From contig OZ018323.1 in NCBI GenBank assembly GCA_963969495.1, positions 70,280,920-70,344,919 of the forward strand: 64,000 nucleotides of DNA, in the 5' to 3' direction. Below, piece by piece: positions 48,113 through 59,987 of the stretch (position 1 is its first letter; each line of letters starts with the position of its first letter). The stretch is from Ceratothoa steindachneri. Its lineage: Eukaryota; Arthropoda; Malacostraca; Isopoda; Cymothoidae. The notes under the pieces are model-generated. The model did no database searches and was not told where the DNA came from. It saw only the letters and a program-made list of their open reading frames with translations. A program made the position numbers and the translations under genes.

Positions 48113-49829
48113 GCAGCAATACCCTAGATAGCTTTTAGATCACAATAAACATAAATACCTATATTTCGTTATTCAAAGGAATGAATTGTTGAATGCTAAC
48201 GCGAGTCTAAATTTTGCAGACAAATTCCTAGTCCTAATCTGGGCGACGTTGGGAAAACGTAAATTAAAAACAAAGAGTTAAAGACATATATATAATTGAA
48301 TAAACAGTTAGATTATTTAAGGGTGAATTAATCAAATAACAATTTATGATTGGATTGAGAATTACACGTAAACTAAATTTGAATGAGTCAACGAGAATGG
48401 ATTTACAATTGATAAATATGGTTTGGTAAATAGTAATTGGTGTACCAGATTGTTCTTTTGATCACTCTACACCTGGCACCACTTTTGTTGTGGTATTCTT
48501 TGTGGTCGTGATATACTTCTTTGATGAAGTATGCTTTGTTCTTAGAGTGCTTGTCGTGGTATGACATTACATTATTTCAATGCCATATTATATCTATGGG
48601 GGAGGGACCAATAACTTAAAGGTGATCCGACAAGGGACGGAACACCATGAGTTTCGACGCAGAGAACAGCGAGAAAGAGTGCAACGAGGTCAGGTAAAAT
48701 TTGGGCAATGGCAAAGCTCGAAGTTATTTAAAGGGCATTTACAAAAATATAATTTATTTACATAAAATAAGAGAATAAATGGGCACAATTAAATTGGTAA
48801 ATGAGGGGGGAAATTGCAGTTATGCGTCAGACTCAGAAGTTAGAAATTAATGCGTTACAGAAAGAGACTATCCAAATAGGGAGGATTTACTCAAATAGGT
48901 TCCTGAAGGGGGAGAGGGGTTGACTTACGGAGGATTCCGGGTGAGACGTCAGGGTAAGGATTCACAGATGTCTTCTGCAGGCAATAAACGTGAGGCGAGG
49001 GCGCTCGTAGCTTCTGAGCGGGAAATTAACGTGATGCCGGTTCTCCAAAGGGTGGGGTGTGGGGAGGACGGTAACGTCCGATCCATGGGAGAGTATTTCG
49101 GCCACTCGAAAACGAGAGGCGAACGAGGAGGGCTTCGACAGGAGTTGATGAGTGGAGTCAGAAAAATCGCTCGGTAGCGATCGTCAAATGGAATTACCTC
49201 ACTGGCTGGGGCTAATTCCAACACACAAGTTCAGCCGTCACTTTGCTTTGTTGTTAGCATCTGATTTGGAACTAGGGGAATCTTCTTGGGTCCGGGCGAG
49301 ACTCCTCAACTCTGTGTCTCCCACATGAAAGACGAGCCCTATATATATCCGAGGCTCTCCCCACGGGGGTGGGGGAAACAGCTCTACTCTCGAATGGCCT
49401 CGAATCTTCCCGCCGAGGTGATTCTAACCCGCGTAAAGGTGGTCCGTGGTGGACGCGGTTTGAGGCTACCGCTTGTGGATGGGGGGTTGGAGGCTCACCA
49501 ATTTAAGCCTACCTAAATTCTAGAATCTTCTCCAGCGCAAGGACTTCACTTCCGAGCTGGAAAAGAAATTCCACGTGTAATTCCCCCACAGTGCTAATTT
49601 TGTTTTTTTTAACAAAGAGCCGCTTCAAGCACGTAAGGATATAGAGAAACGCCCAGGAATTCCTAAAATAAACTTATATTTTAAATTTAACAAGTTACTA
49701 CACAAAAACTAAACATGAACCACAGAAATACCTAGAATATTAAAATACACAATAATTACTTCAATTTACTTGACCCTCTAAAATTGGATAAATTCGATAC
49801 GCACTTAAATATACAAGAATTAGGCTAAT
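48113..49829. other. Unassigned region, partly GC-rich
   Basis: 48113-48900 is AT-rich and featureless. 48900-49550 is GC-richer with overlapping frames on both strands but no motif I know. These look like chance frames in a repeat-derived GC-rich sequence. Confidence 0.4.
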
Positions 49830-50800
49830 TGTCTCTACTGGAGTTTAAATATTTTAGTTGCTCTGGCGGCTGGTTTGAGTTTGACCTTGACTCAATTAGC
49901 CCCAGACACCACAGGAATCTGGTAGGTCCTTCGACGCGTTCTTCGACCAGATTGTTGGAGGTGGTCGAGATCACGAGGTACTTTGGCGAGTGTAGCAGAT
50001 CGGAGTCTACACGGTATTCAAGGGGGGGGGGAGGCTTCAAGGACGAGAACAATCACGGTGCTTTAGGCGGCCCTAAAGTAGCCGGGGCCTCTCTAAGTCG
50101 AATTTGGTTCTTAAACCAAGTTAACTTAGAGTTTGGTGTGACCACCGGGTAACGGGCTCGAGGGGGAGCTTTTCTCCTTCGTTACGTAATTCCTCATGGG
50201 CGAGGACTGTACTCAGGGGGAAGGGGGTCTTCTTCAAGGGCGAGGATCGAGGAGGGGGGTTTCTCTGACGAAATTATGTTGAATTGAATAAGTTAACTTA
50301 AAGGTCGGTTTGGTAACCAGGAACTAGCTCGAGGATGAGCTTCTTCTTAGTTCCAGTCTTCCTCAAGGGCGAGGATAACGGAAGGGGGTTTCTCTGACGA
50401 GAATAAGGTGAACTTGGTTCCTCAACCAAGTTCACTTATGAGTTTGGTGTGGCCACCGGGTAATGGGCTCGAGGGGGAGCCTTTTTCTCTTCTTTTCGTA
50501 ATTCCACAAGGGCGAGGAATTTACCTGGCTTTTACGATGCACCAGGATAGGAGGAGTCTCTCTGACGAGAGTAAGTTGAACTTGAACAAGTTAACTTAAC
50601 GTTCGGTTTGATAACCAGGGACTAGCTCGAGGATGAGCTGCTTCTTAGCCCTCTAGGTAGCCCTGCCTCTCTTTCAGGGGCCTTCGTAGTCTGGCGACTC
50701 ACTTAATTTACCTCTCCAGTCTTGGTAGCCCAGCCTCAATCCGGGGACTTCGTAGCCTGGAGACTGACGTCTTCTACGTCGTCTTTCCCAAGTGTTTCTT
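49830..50800. repeat. GC-rich tandem repeat with two-part higher-order structure
   Basis: Type A (ACCGGGTAAxGGGCTCGAGG) occurs at about 50145 and 50453; type B (AACCAGGxACTAGCTCGAGG) at about 50313 and 50612. A and B alternate, with a composite period of about 300-310 bp, and share a GCTCGAGGxxGAGC core and a preceding AAGTTxACTTA element. From 50655 to 50770 a second, shorter duplication (GTAGCCCxGCCT and CTTCGTAGxCTGGxGACT) follows. Confidence 0.8.
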
Positions 50801-50989
50801 ATTTATACCTCGTCACCCCACTGGGGTAGGGGTAGGATGGGGGGCTTGTGGACGGGCCGCAGGAGGGTTGTTACTCTAACGGTTTTTCTCGTCAAGTCTC
50901 AACTCTGCTCCAGCTTGCCTTCGAGCTTGAGAGAAACGCGCCTCCAATTTCTTATTTGAGGTGAAATTGAATATACTCTCGTAGGGGAG

Positions 50990-51145
50990 ACCTTGTAGTT
51001 TAAAACCTTTCGGCTTTTCACAGCCATGAGTGGCGAGGCGCTGTGGTTACGAGTTTGACCCCACAGTGCCGGGGCCGGATGACTTTGCGGTTGCCATCCC
51101 GTATCTCCACTGAGAGAGAACGAAGGGAGTGACGAATCCCCTACA
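50990..51145 (+). repeat. tRNA-derived SINE-like sequence
   Basis: GAGTGGCGAGGCGCTGTGG, then TTACGAGTTTGACCCCACAG, resemble A and B boxes spaced about 20 nt closer than in a tRNA. A GCCGGATGACTTTGCGGTTG body and an ATCTCCACTGAGAGAG end follow. Identification is by style only. Confidence 0.4.
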
Positions 51146-51149
51146 ATTG

Positions 51150-51770
51150 GTAATCTGAGTATAAAAAATGATGATTGATAATTGGATATTGGATTATAAG
51201 TAAATTTGTTTATAAGTAAATTGTATAAATAGATAATTGGAAAATAGGCTGGATTATAAGTAAATTGGATGATACGTATTTGGATTGGTGAGTAAATGGA
51301 TGATAAGTAATTGGATAAATAGTAATTGGTTTATAAGTAAATTGGATAAATAGTTTAGAAGTAAATTAGATTGGTGAGTAATTGGATAAATAGATTGGTA
51401 AGTAAATTGGTTTATAAGTAAATTGTATTATTAGTAATTAGATTATAGGTAAATTGGATTGGTGAGTAATTGGATGATAAGTAATTTAGATATAAGTAAT
51501 TTAGATATATAGATTATAAGTAAATTGGATTGGTGAGTAATTGGATGATAAGTAATTGTATCATAAGTAAATTGGATAATTCGTAAATAGTAATTGGTTT
51601 ATAAACAAATTGGCTAAATAGTTTCTAAGTAAATTGGATTGGTGAGTAATTGGATGATAAGTAATGGGATTATAAGTAAATTGGTACATTGTAATTGGCA
51701 AATAGAGTATAACAATTGATGATTGATAATTGGATTGGGTAAATTGGATTATAACGGAGATGAATTGGTC
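51150..51770. repeat. Irregular minisatellite of ATTGGAT/ATAAGTAA words
   Basis: More than 25 variants of TATAAGTAAATTGGATTGGT and GAGTAATTGGATGATAAGTA. The block GATTGGTGAGTAATTGGATG recurs at about 51285, 51367, 51459, 51528 and 51639. No fixed period holds for long. Confidence 0.88.
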
Positions 51771-51973
51771 TGTAAATGAGACAAAAGAATCAAGCATTAT
51801 TTCGGGATTCTTTTTGGAAATATTTAGCTAAACAATTACAATTCAAATATTTACAGACCTGTTCACCGATGCAGCACAGCTAAGCGAATGAAGCCTCATG
51901 GCTTATTTTAAGACGCTTGGGAGAACGGGTGTACCAATCTCCCGATTTAAGTGAGGGTTACCAACCCTTCTTG

Positions 51974-51978
<5 letters not shown>

Positions 51979-52035
<57 letters not shown>
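51979..52035. repeat. (TA)n microsatellite
   Basis: About 28 perfect TA units. Confidence 0.97.
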
Positions 52036-52038
<3 letters not shown>

Positions 52039-52085
52039 TAAGAAATAAATATTTACATTTGTAGGGGTGTAGACCATCTCCCGGT

Positions 52086-52240
52086 AAGCGGGAGAGGATC
52101 TCAAGATATACTGCAGCCTATTTAAAGAAAATTAATTTTTTAATAGGACCAAAGCTTGGTGTGGATTAATTAATTGGCGGCAGGATATCATTTGTTTTAG
52201 GCTTTTATGCTTTGTAACTATAGCCTGTCTGAAAAAAAAA
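52086..52240. repeat. Second copy of the 2905-3030 repeat
   Basis: See 2905-3030; this copy has a longer central part (GGCAGGATATCATTTGTTTT). Confidence 0.7.
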
Positions 52241-52682
52241 ATGAATTGTAGTGACGCTTATATTTGTAAACTATGAACATAAACCTTCCCGTAATTCTGA
52301 CAACGCTAAGTGGCCAATTTTTTGTAGCGCCTATGTTTAAATTTGTCTTAAACGTGATTGGTCATTTTTGTTATGCTACCGAGAAAAATAATAAATTAAA
52401 CATAAAATTGTCATTAAAAATCTGCTTAATCCTGATTGGCTGAATTTTGTATAGCTTAGGTTTACGTATAATAACTATATTTTGAGCAGGATTTTGTTAA
52501 AAATGGAAGTTATTGGCAGTTATTTCGCTGTAAATACTTCAAGACATATCCACACTCTTACCAGAAAAAAGCCTTAGTGAATCCAGCTAAAAATATTCCT
52601 TCCCCTTTAAAGGAAGCAACGATCTCCTGATTACCCAGCCTACGAAACGTACCCTTTTCCATTTGCCTAACTCGAACCCATA
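52241..52682. other. Spacer ending in the 28100-28250 repeat
   Basis: 52515-52660 matches 28100-28250. The rest is AT-rich without genes. Confidence 0.55.
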
Positions 52683-52870
52683 GGGTACCATAACATAACA
52701 TAATTTCACGGTTGACAAAAGCCACAAAGGCCTATCAAAGGTCATCCGCATCTGTCAAAACCCATCTACAAAATGCATCCATAGGATTGTGTCAGATCAT
52801 GCATCTACAATATACAATTTAAACGATCCAGAGGATTGCGTTAGATGAAGTTTATAATATAGTTTAGATA
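52683..52870 (-). mobile_element. CR1-E LINE, 3' UTR-only copy
   Basis: CATAACATAACATAATTTCA at 52688 is the 3' end with the ATGTT-type tail (minus strand). The next about 150 bp match 61650-61810 (ATGCATCCATAGGATTGTGT). Coding sequence is absent. Confidence 0.82.
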
Positions 52871-52954
52871 TAGTTTAAAATAAGAATTGTTTGCCTGTTT
52901 TTACTATTTAATTTACGTAAACCTGTAGGGTCATAGGCACGAAACATAAGGATT

Positions 52955-54573
52955 ATACAGAAAACTGAAAATCAAATTAGAAAAGAAACCCGAAATGCTA
53001 TAAAGCTAAAAGAAAGGTAGATTGCAAAAAATGTGAAGGATAATCTTAAAATATTTTGGAAATATGTGCAAACTAAGACAAAAGGAAAACCAAGGATTCC
53101 TGACTTATACAAGGGCACCGCTGAAGATGGAAAAACTGAGAGTGATCTGGAAAAAGTTGAAGTTTGAGCAAAGCAATTTTCGAAGGTGTTTGTCATGGAG
53201 CTAGAAGATGAGGTTCCATATTGTGTGATGAAAAATGTACCGACACTGAATCACCTGGAAATTAATTATGAAAAAATTAAGAAGATCATTAAAAATCTAA
53301 AGAGGCATAAATCCCCAGGACCTGACGGAATCCACTCTCGGATTATAAAAGAAGCTATGGAACAATTAGTAGTGCCTTCAGAAATACTTGCTCATATTAC
53401 TCCTATATTTAAAAAGGGTTCCAAGTGTGATCCAGAGAATTACAGGCCAGTCAGTTTAACAAGTATAATCTGTAAGATATTTGAGACAATGATAAGGGAG
53501 GAGATAATGGCGCACATGAGAACCAATAGTTTATTTAGTGACAAGCAATATGGCTTTATCTCGGGACGATCAACGGTGCTACAGCTCATAAAGGTTCTGG
53601 AAAGATGGACTGAAATTATTGATGATGGGCATGCAGTGGACGAAATATATTGTGATTTTATGAAGGCTTTCGATAGAGTTGCACATAGAAGACTATTCAG
53701 TAAAATTAGTAGTTATGGAATTGGAAAGGAGTACCAAGAGTGGATTGCAGCATTCCTAACACAAAGACATCAAGGAGTGGTGGTGAAGGGGAAAGTGTCA
53801 AGATGGAAGCCAGTGACAAGTCGAGTGCCGCAGGGCACTGTTCTTGGACCATTGTTGTTTGTTTTGTTTATCAATAACCTCCTCGATAGTATAGTAAATG
53901 ACAGCGAAGTATACCTGTATGCAGACGACACAAAGATATTTAGATGCATAAACGATCAAGAGGATTGTTAAAAGCTGCAGCAGGATGTGCAGGAGGTATA
54001 CTCATGGAGTGAAAAATGATTGTTGAGTTTTCATCCGGATAAGTGTAGTTATATGAGAATAGGATTAACGACTATTGAAGATCAAGGCTACCAAATGGAG
54101 AAGCAGCTGAAAAAGATTACTTCTGAGAAGGATGTGGGAGTAATAATCAATGATAAATTGAGTTGTGTAGATCACCTGGCAGAGAAAGTAAATAAAGCCA
54201 ACAAATTAGTGGGAATAATTAGAAGGACCTTTGTTACATTGGATGCAGCGATATTTAAAGCTTTGTGTGTAGCGTTAGTGAGACCACATATAGAGTATGC
54301 TAATTAGGTATGGAGTCCTTACCTGGTTAAAGACATTGAGATGGTGGAGAATGTGCAACGAAGGGCTACAGGATGGTGCTGGAACTTAAAGGCCTTAATT
54401 ATAACGAGAGACTAAGGAAGCTGAACCTAACAACACTGGCATACAGAAGAGAACGGGGAGACTTAATAGAGACCTACAAGATACTCACTGAAAAATATGA
54501 TGGGGAATGTAGTCAAGGCATATTGAAACTTCGAGAAGAAAACATCAGCAGGGGAAATTCACTGAAGCTTTTT
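52955..54573 (+). pseudogene. CR1-D LINE ORF2: RT and most of the C-terminus
   Basis: The linker before RT starts at 52955 with a stop at 53166. The 53186-53971 frame contains HKSPGPDGIHSRIIKEAMEQ, TPIFKKGSKCDPENYRPVSL, YCDFMKAFDRVAHRRL, VPQGTVLGPLLFVLFINNLL and LYADDTKIF with both Asp. TAA at 53969 and TGA at 54018 interrupt an otherwise unbroken frame; LLSFHPDKCSYM and SEKDVGVIINDKLS follow. A TAG at 54305 and a frameshift at about 54372 precede YNERLRKLNLTTLAYRRERG. The text stops at SLKLF (54573), where a minus-strand LINE is inserted, and resumes at 58815. Confidence 0.9.
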
Positions 54574-54667
54574 ACCTTGAATTTACCTTGAATCCCGGTC
54601 GATAGGTACCCTCTTGGGTAATGAGACCGTACTGTTGTTTTTAGTTGATGTATGCAGAACGGATTTT

Positions 54668-57600
54668 TCAATATGTGAATATATAACTGTGTAGGTCTTT
54701 GTGTTTTTTCCATTCTTTTTCTAATCTTGACTTAAAGATATTTACAGTTTTGCTGGTTACAGTTTCTGTTGAGAGTTTGTTCCACATTGAAGTGACTCTT
54801 GTCGGGAAGAAATTGGCTCTTGGACCGTACGAGCTCTGCACTTGGTACTTAAAGCAGTGTCCTCTTGTGTTAGTCGAGAGACCTGGAGCAAACATTGACC
54901 TGTCGCACAGCTTACAGTGGTTTCCTATTTGCAGTTCGTCATGTCCATGTGAAATCTTATATAGTTGCATAACATCTGACCTCTGTCTTCTAAAGTATAG
55001 GGTAGGTAGATTAAGGCCTTTTAGTCTCTCCGAATAGGAGAGATGAGAGATACTGTGAACCATGCGTGTTGCTCTACGCTGTACCCTCGCTACCATATCT
55101 CTGTCTCTTTTAGTTTTTGGAGACCAGATTACTGATGCATACTCCAGATGGGGTCGAATAAGACTCTTGTACAGGGGGAGGAAGGCATCTTTGTCTAGAT
55201 ATTGGAATGTTTGCTTAATTGCCCCAAGTATCTTGTTGGCTTTGTTGACTTGAGCTTGGACGTGGTTACTAAAGCTTAGATTGCAATCAATAAGGACTCC
55301 CAGGTCCTTCTCTTCCGTGGTGTTCTGTAGTGTGTGATCTGTTCCATCATCTCTTGTCATTTTGTACTTGTGCTGGGGGTTGCTATTTCCCATGTGCATT
55401 ACTCTGCATTTATCAGGGTGGAACTTCATTTGCATTTTAACTGACCATTCTTGTAGCATTTTCAAGTCTACCTGTAAACAGTTAGTATGAGAGTTGCCTT
55501 CACAGTTTTGGACAGCTGCATATATCTTTGTGTCATCTGCAAAGAGCGATATGAAGTTTTGTAGTTTGTCAGGTATATCACTGACAAATATCATAAAGAG
55601 AAGGGGGCCCATCACAGATCCCTGTGGTACGCCACTTGTAACTGGTTTCCAACATGATGCTGTACCACTTACTACCACTCTTTGCCTACGCTCCGTCAAA
55701 AAACCACGGATCCACTGCAGAAGGTCACCGACGATACCAAGTGACTTCACTTTTCTAAGTAGTCTTTCATGTGGGACTGTGTCAAATGCTTTTGCATAGT
55801 CCAGGAAAATGATATCCACTGGTAAGCAGTGACTGAGAGCCCCTGTCCATATATCCAGCGCTTCTAAGAGATTTGTTACTGTGGATTTTCCCTTAGAGAA
55901 ACCATGTTATTGGACACATCTAAGATTATTGGCTTTGATATGTTGTATCATTGCCTCCGAGATAATTCTCTCTAGCATCTTGCATATTATTGAGGTTAGA
56001 GATACTGGGCGATAGTTGGCTGGGTCAGCCTTATTTCCCTTCTTGTAAATGGGAGTGATGTTTGCTTCCCTCCACTGTTCTGGAAGCTCGGAGTTGGTGA
56101 TGCTGGATTGGAATATTGCTGTCAGAGGTTTGGTTATTTCCTTTGCTACTTCTCTAAGAACTCTAGGGTGTAGGTCGTCGTTTCCCGGAGATTTATCAGT
56201 TCGAAGTGAATTCAGTTGCTTAAAAATCATGCTCTCTGTAATTTCTATTGTTCCTAGTGCCTCATACTGGAGGGGTTTAGGCTCAAAGTCTGGAATGTTA
56301 ATTCTGTCCTCTTGTGTAAAGGTCTTAAAGTATTGCTCATTTAGTGTTTCGGCTTTATCCATATCGTCACTTACAAAGTTACCATGTGTATCCTTAAGGT
56401 CACCTACGTCAGTTCGAGTTTTCCCGCGGTTGTTGACATAGTTCCAAAACGCTTTGTTATTGGTCTTGGCCTACTTTGCTAATTTTTTTTCAAATTCCCT
56501 ACGGGCCTGCCTTGATGCATGTGTAGCTGAATTTCTAGCTTCTGTGTAAGCTACCCAGTCAAGTTTGACCTTTGTATTCAGATATCTTATCCATGCGTGG
56601 TACTTTTTCCTAGATTTGCGGAAGGCATCCTTGTTCATCCATAGTGGTTTGTTCTTACTCTTTAAATTTTTTGTTGGTATATGATCCCTCACTGCCTTCA
56701 TGATTCTTGATTGTAGTATATCAATGACTTCTTGTGTCGACTTGCCCGCAAGCAATTCGTCCCATTCAATGCTCAGATCTTCTCTCATTTTTTTCATAGT
56801 CTGCCTGCTCATAGTTCCATATTGTCCTCTTCTTTTCCTGAGGTTTTGTGCAGAAGATGAATTTGAAGTCCAATCTGGCATGATCACTTGCTCCTAGTGG
56901 TTCATGATGTACTAGTTGTTCAATCATTTCTTGCTCATTACTAAACACGAGATCATCCAATGTTGGAGTCTGCTCATTTCTATATCTGGTTGGCGGGGTG
57001 ACGTGCTGATGTTAATATATATCTCGTACACATTCAACGAATCTGGATGCAGGATAGTCTGGATTTTCTATGTTCAGCGTTTGAGGTGATGGGTTCCAGG
57101 TGATGCTCGGATGATTAAAATCTCCTGTGATGAGTAGATGAGTTTTCCGTTTGTTAGTTGCCCACCTGAGAGTATCATGTAACGCTGTCTCGTGTAGTTG
57201 CAAGTAGAGGCGAGCCGGATCTATAGATGACCCCTAAAAGCAAGTTGTTGTTGTGACTTCCCTGTATAGTTACCCATGTGCAGTCTTGGAATGTTTCCAT
57301 TGGTGGTTTGATCTGTTTAGCATTAAATGTAGATCTTACATATATACATGTCCCTCTGGTATTTTCTGCATATAAATCACTGGTGAATATATCGTATCCC
57401 TGAATTTGCATAACAGATAACTCTGGCCCTTCCCCATGTTTGGGTTTAATTTCTTTTATTAGTATTACATCATATTGCTTGTCATTTACTAAAGCACAGA
57501 GCTCGTCATATTTGTTCATAAGTGAGTTAGCTGTATTGGTATATGATATTCTTAGTTCTGTTCGCTTGTTTCCACCACTTTTCTCTTTCTTATTATCCAC
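54668..57600 (-). pseudogene. CR1-C ORF2: endonuclease and reverse transcriptase
   Basis: Endonuclease: ELRISYTNTANSLMNKYDEL (57545), then a frameshift near 57180, LLITGDFNHPSITWNPS, DDLVFSNEQEMIE and GASDHARLDFKF. A second shift near 56800 follows. TAG at 56471 and a TAA near 55905 interrupt. RT: DKSPGNDDLHPRVLREV, TPIYKKGNKADPANYRPVSL, FLDYAKAFDTVPHERLL, GVPQGSVMGPLLFMIFVSDI and LFADDTKIYA (catalytic Asp pair kept). The C-terminus is complete in 55819-54668, ending FKSRLEKEWKKHKDLHSYIF. A few lesions only, so a fairly recent insertion. Confidence 0.92.
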
Positions 57601-58589
57601 CTTTTGTTTGGTTGTTTTACTCGTTGGTCCTTCAGTTGTTCCCTCAAGTTTTTTGAATCCTCCAATTGTTTCTTGGTTAGGTCAGGACGTATATAAATCT
57701 GGTTGTGGATAGGGTGCGAGCTATTACGTAATTCTTTGGCCTTGATCAATATCTGCTTCCTCTCACTTAAGCTGGCCATTGTTATCCTGAGTAGTCGGGC
57801 ACGTTCACAGTTTGGCTTTCCCATCCTTCGTGCATTATTGATATTGATCTTAAGTTTAAACTCTTCCTGAATAAGTTCGGTTACCCTGTTTATGTCACCC
57901 TCCTTCGAGTTTGTCTCAGGTAGATTATGTATGATAAGGTTGAATTTCCTAGCTTCTTGGTCTTCCTTCTCATTCAATTTCAGATCTACTTTGTCAGTCA
58001 ATGATTTTGTTACTGTGTCAGTTGTTTTGCTGACTATTTGCTCAATTAGCTGTTCTTTAGTTAATCTCCCAAGCCCTGTCTGTTGGGGGTTTACCTCTAA
58101 GCACTGCTGTGTTTCCTCTAGTCGAAAAATTCTGGCTTCTAAAGAGATGTTGTTGTCACTCAGTTCCCCCACTTTCTCTCCTAGGTTCATCTTCACATCG
58201 CTTAGTTCTTGGCTCACTTGGTTTATTTTTTCATTTACCTTCTGTATTTCACCTGTCATTGCTACTATACTCTGGTAGAGCTTTTTCGCCGCTCTTTTGC
58301 AGTTTTGGCAGTACCAGTGGCATTCGTCTGGTTTATCTGTTAATACTTGGTACAGGCTGTCAGAAACTTTTGCGCATTTTGTGTGGAACCAGAGTACACA
58401 TATTTCACATTCTATGGCCTTGTCACTCTCTTTTACCAACTCACTACATTCACCGCACTTACATGCTTCCCCTTTAGGGATAGTGTTATCTTTATCCATG
58501 TCCTTCTTATTATTTGTGGCATTTCTTTTGCCATTACATTCGGTTTTAAGCGTACTCACGTTAGCGCCACGGCGTCCACCTTCCGCCAT
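57552..58589 (-). CDS. CR1-C ORF1: PHD finger, coiled coil and C-terminal RNA-binding-like region (345 aa, intact frame)
   Basis: Begins MAEGGRRGANVSTLKTECNG. A C4HC3 PHD-type cluster lies at about residues 38-95: CKCGEC, IECEICVLWFHTKC and WYCQNC. A coiled coil follows (residues about 110-165, IQKVNEKINQVSQELSDVKM). The C-terminal half (about 205-310) has FNLIIHNLPETNSKEGDINR and ARLLRITMASLSERKQILIK, resembling the RRM-like/C-terminal domains of LINE ORF1 proteins. PHD-bearing ORF1 proteins are known in CR1-group LINEs. The frame has no stop and overlaps the start of ORF2 by about 49 bp. It is the best-preserved protein in the window; whether it is expressed is unknown. Confidence 0.87.
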   Translation of the reverse strand: MAEGGRRGANVSTLKTECNGKRNATNNKKDMDKDNTIPKGEACKCGECSELVKESDKAIECEICVLWFHTKCAKVSDSLYQVLTDKPDECHWYCQNCKRAAKKLYQSIVAMTGEIQKVNEKINQVSQELSDVKMNLGEKVGELSDNNISLEARIFRLEETQQCLEVNPQQTGLGRLTKEQLIEQIVSKTTDTVTKSLTDKVDLKLNEKEDQEARKFNLIIHNLPETNSKEGDINRVTELIQEEFKLKININNARRMGKPNCERARLLRITMASLSERKQILIKAKELRNSSHPIHNQIYIRPDLTKKQLEDSKNLREQLKDQRVKQPNKRWIIRKRKVVETSEQN

Positions 58590-58814
58590 ATTGAGTCTTT
58601 GTTTACCTTTTGTTTCGACGTGGCGGTGTTTTTTTTTAACGGGGCAAAAATTTGGGTATTCGTGGCAAAATAATACTGTCCGTTTATATCACATTCGCTT
58701 CAACAATAACTAAATTCCTTTTCTTTGTTCACAAATCGTGTTCAAGTTTCACAAAAATCATTCAAAACACAGAATTTGTAGGGAGCTTTGCGCACGTCCG
58801 TCCGCACTCAACTA

Positions 58815-59050
58815 GATAACGGAGACAAGGTCACAGCTGGATATAAGGAAGTATGCTTTCCCGTGTAGGGTGATAAATAACTGGAATCAGTTGCCTGAGT
58901 GGGTGATTGCAGCAGCTCAGTTAACCAGTTTGAGGTCAGACTTGATAAATTTTGGTTTAATCATGAATTGAAATACAATTACAAGGCAAAGATAATCCAC
59001 CATACGCTGCCACAAGTTGATAATATAGATCTGGAGTCACAGGCGTAAGC
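58815..59050 (+). pseudogene. CR1-D LINE ORF2 C-terminal end (resumed)
   Basis: After the CR1-C insertion the plus-strand frame reads QLDIRKYAFPCRVINNWNQL and WVIAAAQLTSLRSDLINFG, the standard WNxLP end of CR1 ORF2, with TGA at about 58968. It follows directly on SLKLF at 54573. The 3' UTR is not clearly delimited. Confidence 0.85.
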
Positions 59051-59479
59051 CTCTTCCATGAAGTCTTCTGTAAGTATCTGTAAATCATCTCTTTACTACT
59101 AAGCAGGACTTTTCGTCTGCGACCATACTTTACCAAAAACTATACCTCTCCCCCTCCATCAAAACTGTTATTTTGAATTTTGAAAATTGAAAAGATTCGG
59201 TCGACTTTCGCGATCCATGGTGCTGACGTATCTGATTAGCTCCCCATAACTAATATTTCATTAACTAAATCTTTCTATATACATTTGTAGTAATTAAGGT
59301 TTGCTGCACTTATTTATAAGAAAACAGTTGGCTGTCTGGCTCGTCGAGTTGGCTGTCTGGCTTTGTTCTCGAAGGTTGTCTTACAGGAAGCTCCTGATTC
59401 TCATTGTAAGATTGGGATATAATACTGATTTGGGTGTGTAGTTTTTCTTGTATTTATTTAATACATCAATCACTGTGTA
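59051..59479. other. Spacer without recognisable genes
   Basis: Contains a short direct duplication, GAGTTGGCTGTCTGGCT (about 59326-59365). No motif. Confidence 0.5.
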
Positions 59480-59987
59480 ATAAATACATTAGTGATTAAT
59501 ACTTTTGGGGAATCTGGGTAAGGTTCTTATACTTAGTGAACATGACAGGACATGTAGCAATGGGTTTAAGCTTGATAAGTATAGGTTTAGGAAGGAGATT
59601 GGGAGGAATTGGTTTACAAATCGTGTGTTAGATGAATGGAATAGGCTCACTAGACATGTGATAGAAGCCTCCTCTCTGGGTAGTTTTAAGAATAGATTAG
59701 ATAAATATATGGATGAAGCTGCTAGATGGGACTGACTTTTTTTTATGAACATATGTATATATTTTTCCAAGGAGTGGGGAGATTATATTTTGCGGTTGCA
59801 TGAATGGACATAATCCTCTGGATGCATTTTATGTATATTGTAGATTAGATCTGACGAACTCCTGTAAAGGGTGACAATGTTGATGACTTTTCTCTGGTAA
59901 GAAATCTTTTGTGGGTTGACTGGAACAGGAGCTGCCAAGTGTAGGCCATGAATGGTCTTTTGCAGTCTCCTTCTTTTCTTATGTTCT
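59480..59987 (+). mobile_element. CR1-F LINE 3' fragment with octamer tail
   Basis: The 59505-59735 frame ends an ORF2: GFKLDKYRFRKEIGRNWFTN, LDEWNRLTRHVIEASSLGSF and KNRLDKYMDEAARWD, then TGA. The 3' UTR ends in TTCTTATGTTCTTATG at about 59972-59987, two copies of an 8-bp unit. Octamer tails are typical of CR1. Confidence 0.87.

Larger units (their letters stand above)
54574..58814 (-). mobile_element. CR1-C LINE, nearly full length, with PHD-finger ORF1
   Basis: Reads right to left: about 225 bp 5' UTR (58814-58590), ORF1 (58589-57552), ORF2 (57600-54668), 3' UTR, and a tail of two 11-mers (ATTCAAGGTAA) at about 54574-54596. It is the most complete LINE here, at about 4.24 kb, and is inserted in CR1-D. 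The 5' edge near 58814 is placed where CR1-D coding resumes. Confidence 0.88.

Noticed and set aside
48920..49516. Overlapping 75-91-residue ORFs on both strands as host genes
   Set aside because: GC-rich region with frames open on both strands by chance; no motif or splice structure.
57892..58713. Overlapping plus-strand hydrophobic ORFs
   Set aside because: Antisense of the intact CR1-C ORF1 coiled coil.
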